Assembly: GCA_018820765.1 (NCBI GenBank)
Contig: JAHJNN010000002.1
Coordinates: 32,126-96,125 of the forward strand
Direction: 5' to 3'
Origin: Gammaproteobacteria bacterium
GTDB taxonomy: Bacteria > Pseudomonadota > Gammaproteobacteria > Burkholderiales > Thiobacillaceae
DNA length: 64,000 nt
The notes beneath the pieces are model-generated. The model had not been told where the DNA came from. It did not search any database and saw only the letters and a list, made by a program, of their open reading frames with translations. The position numbers and the translations under genes are program-made. Shown one piece after another: positions 60,316 through 64,000 of this stretch (position 1 is its first letter; every line of letters starts with the position of its first letter).

Positions 60316-60331
<16 letters not shown>
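59573..60331 (+). CDS. MBL-fold hydrolase, YycJ/WalJ-like
   Basis: A 252-residue cytoplasmic metallo-beta-lactamase-fold protein starting MRFASLGSGSEGNGLVVEAG, the YycJ signature. Metal ligands are THEHGDH, PHDA and AAHVS; LTDTGCSTPHI and LECNHD complete the set. Relatives are predicted nucleases or cell-wall-linked hydrolases. It overlaps the helicase gene by 16 bases. Confidence 0.88.
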
Positions 60332-61718
<1,387 letters not shown>

Positions 61719-61722
<4 letters not shown>

Positions 61723-62063
61723 GCTGGGAAATACTGCTGCTGGGGCTGTTCGGCGCCGTCGCCTGGTACTGGTACGCCGGCATGCAGGTGCGTGAGCAGG
61801 CCGTCGCCGTCGGCCGCCGTGCCTGCACGGATGCCGGCCTGCAGTTCCTGGACGACAGCGTGGCCCTGAGCCGGACCCGCTTCGCGCGCAACAGCCAGGG
61901 CCAGCTGCAGTTCCTGCGAGACTACCGCTTCGAGTTTTCCGACACCGGCGACAACCGCCGTCCCGGCGTCATCCGCATGCTGGGCGAGCGCGTCGAATGG
62001 GTGAGTCTGGATGGAGAGTGGCAGCTGGGCAGGAGCGCCAGCGTCACCCGTCTGCACGACTGA
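61719..62063 (+). CDS. DUF3301 family protein
   Basis: A 114-residue protein with one N-terminal membrane helix (ILLLGLFGAVAWYWYA) and a DUF3301 domain (AVAVGRRACTDAGLQFLDDS, LQFLRDYRFEFSDTGDNRRP). The GTG start overlaps the helicase stop (GTGA). The function is unknown; the family sits near helicase and metabolism genes in many beta- and gammaproteobacteria. Confidence 0.85.
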
Positions 62064-62428
62064 TTGGGCATTCCACACCAAACAGCCACCTACTCCGCCT
62101 GAAACCCTCCCGGGCGTTTCATTCGAACTGACCATTCACTGTCTCAGTTCGACCCGGAAGAGACGGTCGAGGCCAGCTCTCGGAATGTCCGTTGATGTGC
62201 CCAGAGCGGCCTGTTTAGAATTCCGCCCCAGACTTCTCGCCGATAGTTGGGCATCCAAATCGGGGGCATAATCCTTCAGCCGCCGGTCTCCTTTTTCATA
62301 ACGTACTATAGAGACCGGACACTAAAAATGCCGATAGAAATCATTAAGATAATTCGACACGACCGCCGTCTCTATATTAATAAATGTCTGGACCCAGGGG
62401 TCTCTTGAATAACTGTTAGAGCTACCAA
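62064..62428. other. Intergenic region with a GC shift and a possible attC-like structure
   Basis: No gene was recognised in these 365 bases. The first 200 bases have core-like GC; the rest is AT-rich. CCGGTCTC (62283-62290) and GAGACCGG (62311-62318) form an inverted pair, while TCATAAC (62296-62302) with GTTAGAG (62415-62421), and AGAGACC with GGTCTCT, could form the outer arms of a 126-bp attC-like site. These two readings exclude each other. Confidence 0.3.
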
Positions 62429-63079
62429 ATGACCGCCACGCAATCCGAGACTTACACAATCCACATTGAAGGAGACTGGTCGCTCGAAGATCTTTATGTC
62501 TTTCCGCGCACATTCGAACAGGTATATTTTCTCGTCTACTCCCTCATGCCAGAGCGAGACGAAGAAGCACTGGAGCGTATCCACCACGCTTACCGTGCCT
62601 TTCCGTGGCGGGGTGGCTACAGTGCGGTCAACTTCTACAACCAACTGAAATACGTCACACCGAAGAAAGATCGTCCACAAATCGCTTCCATACATTACGC
62701 CTCGCCGGGTTGGTTGGAAGTCGCCCTTATTCTTGGCGTTGCTGTCTCCGTCGAACGTCTTGTCAAAAGCATAGCCAACACCATTGGTCATGCCAACGAT
62801 GTGTACGACCGCATCGTTCGCGGCATGTCTGAACGAAAGCTACTTCGCTTAGAGGCGGACAGAAAAGAACTTCAGTTCAAGAAAGAAGAATTGGAGTACG
62901 TCACATCATGCCTAGATCAAATGGGGAAGCTGCTCGGGTTCAACAACCTCCAAGAAATCAACGCACGCACGGGGCATCCATACCTCAGTCTAAAAATCCT
63001 AATGTCGCTGTACCGGCGAGTAAAAACGCTTACCGACTACATCGGCAAGGGCAAAGCAGATTTTCGCAATGAAAAGTAG
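62429..63079 (+). CDS. Uncharacterised protein, possible integron cassette gene
   Basis: A 216-residue protein of unknown family. The N-terminal half looks beta-rich (YTIHIEGDWSLEDLYVFPRT), a hydrophobic segment lies in the middle (PGWLEVALILGVAVSVERLV), and the C-terminal half is a charged helix (RKLLRLEADRKELQFKKEEL). AT content is clearly higher than in the neighbouring dapA-helicase run. An attC-like site begins at its stop codon. No function is assigned. Confidence 0.65.
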   Translation: MTATQSETYTIHIEGDWSLEDLYVFPRTFEQVYFLVYSLMPERDEEALERIHHAYRAFPWRGGYSAVNFYNQLKYVTPKKDRPQIASIHYASPGWLEVALILGVAVSVERLVKSIANTIGHANDVYDRIVRGMSERKLLRLEADRKELQFKKEELEYVTSCLDQMGKLLGFNNLQEINARTGHPYLSLKILMSLYRRVKTLTDYIGKGKADFRNEK

Positions 63080-63149
63080 CGCTAACACTGCGCTCCAAGG
63101 GATGTTGCGCGATAAAGCCGCGCAGCATCCCTGAGCTTGAACGTCAGGC
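63079..63149 (+). repeat. attC-like recombination site 1
   Basis: Core-like CGCTAAC at the left and CGTCAGGC at the right, with GAGCTTGAA-type spacer, enclose a strong stem (AGGGATGTTGCGC with GCGCAGCATCCCT) around an unpaired centre. The bulged, imperfect layout matches integron attC sites; the right core has GTCAGGC instead of GTTRRRY. Confidence 0.5.
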
Positions 63150-63155
63150 ATCGAT

Positions 63156-63809
63156 ATGGCTAGGCAACCTAGGAAAATAAGCGTTAAGGAAGGAGAGAAG
63201 GTCTACTACCTAGTAGATGCAAACTTCTTGGCCAACCGGCACATCAACGAAACGAAGGTCAGTGCTGCTAATGAGCAGCATCAGATTAAATGTGCAAAAG
63301 CCTGGTGGAAAGAGATCAAAACGCAACTGAGGAACGATCAAGCTCGCGTGTACATTCTTGATCTATGTATTGCAGAAGCCTTCAAGGTCCTGGCAAGAAA
63401 GTACTACAACAACGAAGCAATTTTTGCGAATCCAGGCTCTTATAGCCATGCGAAGAACGCTTTGGCGAAAGATCTCACACTTAGTGCCAGAGAGGCAAAA
63501 AAGAGCATCCGCTCAATCAAGTATCACGATATACAAACGAACCGAGACATAATCATTAGCGTCGATCGCTTCTTTGAAAAAAGCTGCAAAGAACGAAAAA
63601 AATACGGGGCAACGAGTATTGTCGATCTCTTGATACTCGCAACCGCCAAGTATCTAGTGGACTTTTATGGCTTGCCCGAAGATCGGTTGTTCATTGTTAC
63701 TCAAGACAACGCTCTTTATAAGCTGGCAAAGTCTTACGCTGATTTGCCAATGGTCTTCAATCCAGCTGAGCCCCGCGATGCTGCTGACAAGGTGTTTCGC
63801 AATGCCTAA
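63156..63809 (+). CDS. PIN-domain protein, possible integron cassette gene
   Basis: A 217-residue protein with a PIN-nuclease layout: first aspartate in YLVDANFLANR, acidic residue in LDLCIAEAFKVLARKYY, then TSIVDLLILATAKYLVD and the last aspartate in FIVTQDNALYKLAKSYADLP. PIN domains are Mg-dependent RNases, often toxins, but no antitoxin lies alongside. The stop codon lies inside an attC-like core (GCCTAAC), as in many cassette genes. Confidence 0.72.
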   Translation: MARQPRKISVKEGEKVYYLVDANFLANRHINETKVSAANEQHQIKCAKAWWKEIKTQLRNDQARVYILDLCIAEAFKVLARKYYNNEAIFANPGSYSHAKNALAKDLTLSAREAKKSIRSIKYHDIQTNRDIIISVDRFFEKSCKERKKYGATSIVDLLILATAKYLVDFYGLPEDRLFIVTQDNALYKLAKSYADLPMVFNPAEPRDAADKVFRNA

Positions 63810-63868
63810 CAATACGCCCTACTCGGACTCTCGCTACCGCTCGCGCCGGTTGGGCTAGCCGTTGACGC
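63804..63868 (+). repeat. attC-like recombination site 2
   Basis: Left core GCCTAAC fits RYYYAAC exactly and contains the PIN gene stop. GCCC and GGGC form the L boxes five bases inside. The right core could be GTTGACG (63861-63867) or GTTGGGC (63849-63855, a perfect GTTRRRY). Confidence 0.5.
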
Positions 63869-63906
63869 TGTAGAAAAACCCCTTTTCAGCCAAATCGTCA
63901 GTGCAA

Positions 63907-63936
63907 AAAACGGCGTGGAATTTTCCACGCCGTTTT
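63907..63936. terminator. Bidirectional intrinsic terminator
   Basis: AAAACGGCGTGGAA pairs perfectly with TTCCACGCCGTTTT over two bases, giving T-runs on both strands. It separates the PIN gene from the convergent gene entering from the right edge. Confidence 0.9.
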
Positions 63937-64000
63937 CAATTCATGGCTGCAACTTTCTGAATCATGTCGACGAGCCTTCCCGATCGAGCCATGGCGTCTA
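63936..64000 (-). CDS. C-terminal end of a gene running in from the right edge
   Basis: The minus strand reads DAMARSGRLVDMIQKVAAMN followed by TGA (63936-63938). Only about 20 residues are in view, too few to identify the protein. The stop overlaps the terminator stem by one base. Confidence 0.45.
   Translation of the reverse strand, partial: DAMARSGRLVDMIQKVAAMN

Noticed and set aside
62283..62318. CCGGTCTC/GAGACCGG inverted pair as a terminator
   Set aside because: The loop is 20 bases and the T-run lies inside it rather than after the stem, so it is not an intrinsic terminator.

Overview
This window looks like chromosome from a GC-rich betaproteobacterium. The gene content (two YceI proteins with cytochrome b561, CobD/CbiB-like and SpmA-SpmB fusion proteins, a flagellar fli cluster, dapA-bamC, ppk) and the sulfur-oxidiser flavour (TauE/SafE exporter, large flavoprotein) suggest a Thiobacillus-like member of the Hydrogenophilales or Nitrosomonadales. 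That placement is inferred from protein style, not from a marker gene. No rRNA, tRNA or CRISPR was seen.

Layout. 1-5.3 kb: a NitT/TauT-type ABC permease and ATPase, a 48-bp inverted repeat over the ATPase stop codon, then a 1179-residue multidomain flavoprotein. 5.4-7.6 kb: a MarR regulator with a 17-bp perfect palindromic operator around its own promoter, cytochrome b561 and two YceI proteins. 7.7-19.3 kb: housekeeping and membrane genes (RlhA-type U32 protein, ModE-like regulator, CrcB fluoride channel with a DUF190 protein, TauE/SafE, diguanylate cyclase, MBL hydrolase, CobD-like, SpmAB fusion, Ppx/GppA). 19.3-32.5 kb: mixed small genes, including a HigA antitoxin beside a frameshifted HigB toxin, an AraC remnant, OmpA-like and DoxX proteins, RlmA-type methyltransferase and GNAT.

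32.6-39.5 kb is an AT-richer block of mostly uncharacterised minus-strand genes, the main candidate for an undescribed system. In transcription order it holds a 555-residue coiled-coil protein, a zinc-ribbon protein with an RX4H (HEPN) motif, a protein made of thirteen 8-residue YTGPGGG-type repeats, a DUF5343 protein overlapping a Swt1-type HEPN protein, a small secreted Cys/His protein, and a nucleotidyltransferase overlapping a 2H phosphoesterase. The block is bordered on the right by toxin-antitoxin debris (ParE with an in-frame stop, truncated XRE antitoxin) lying between htpG and a second copy of the last 31 bp of htpG.

40.5-49.3 kb: htpG, a glycosyltransferase/LpxH-like pair, and the polyphosphate locus (ppk divergent from CYTH-CHAD triphosphatase and SixA). 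49.5-57.4 kb: fliFGHIJ-orf-fliOPQR, interrupted by inverted-repeat elements. 57.5-62.1 kb: dapA, bamC, MBL hydrolase, DEAD-box helicase, DUF3301. 62.3-63.9 kb: two AT-richer genes (unknown; PIN domain) with attC-like sites, possibly integron cassettes without an integrase in view.

Intergenic DNA is rich in dispersed repeats: a REP-like hairpin family with compensatory base changes, an imperfect 25-bp palindromic family, repeat-in-repeat insertions, and three larger elements with terminal inverted repeats around or inside the fli cluster.
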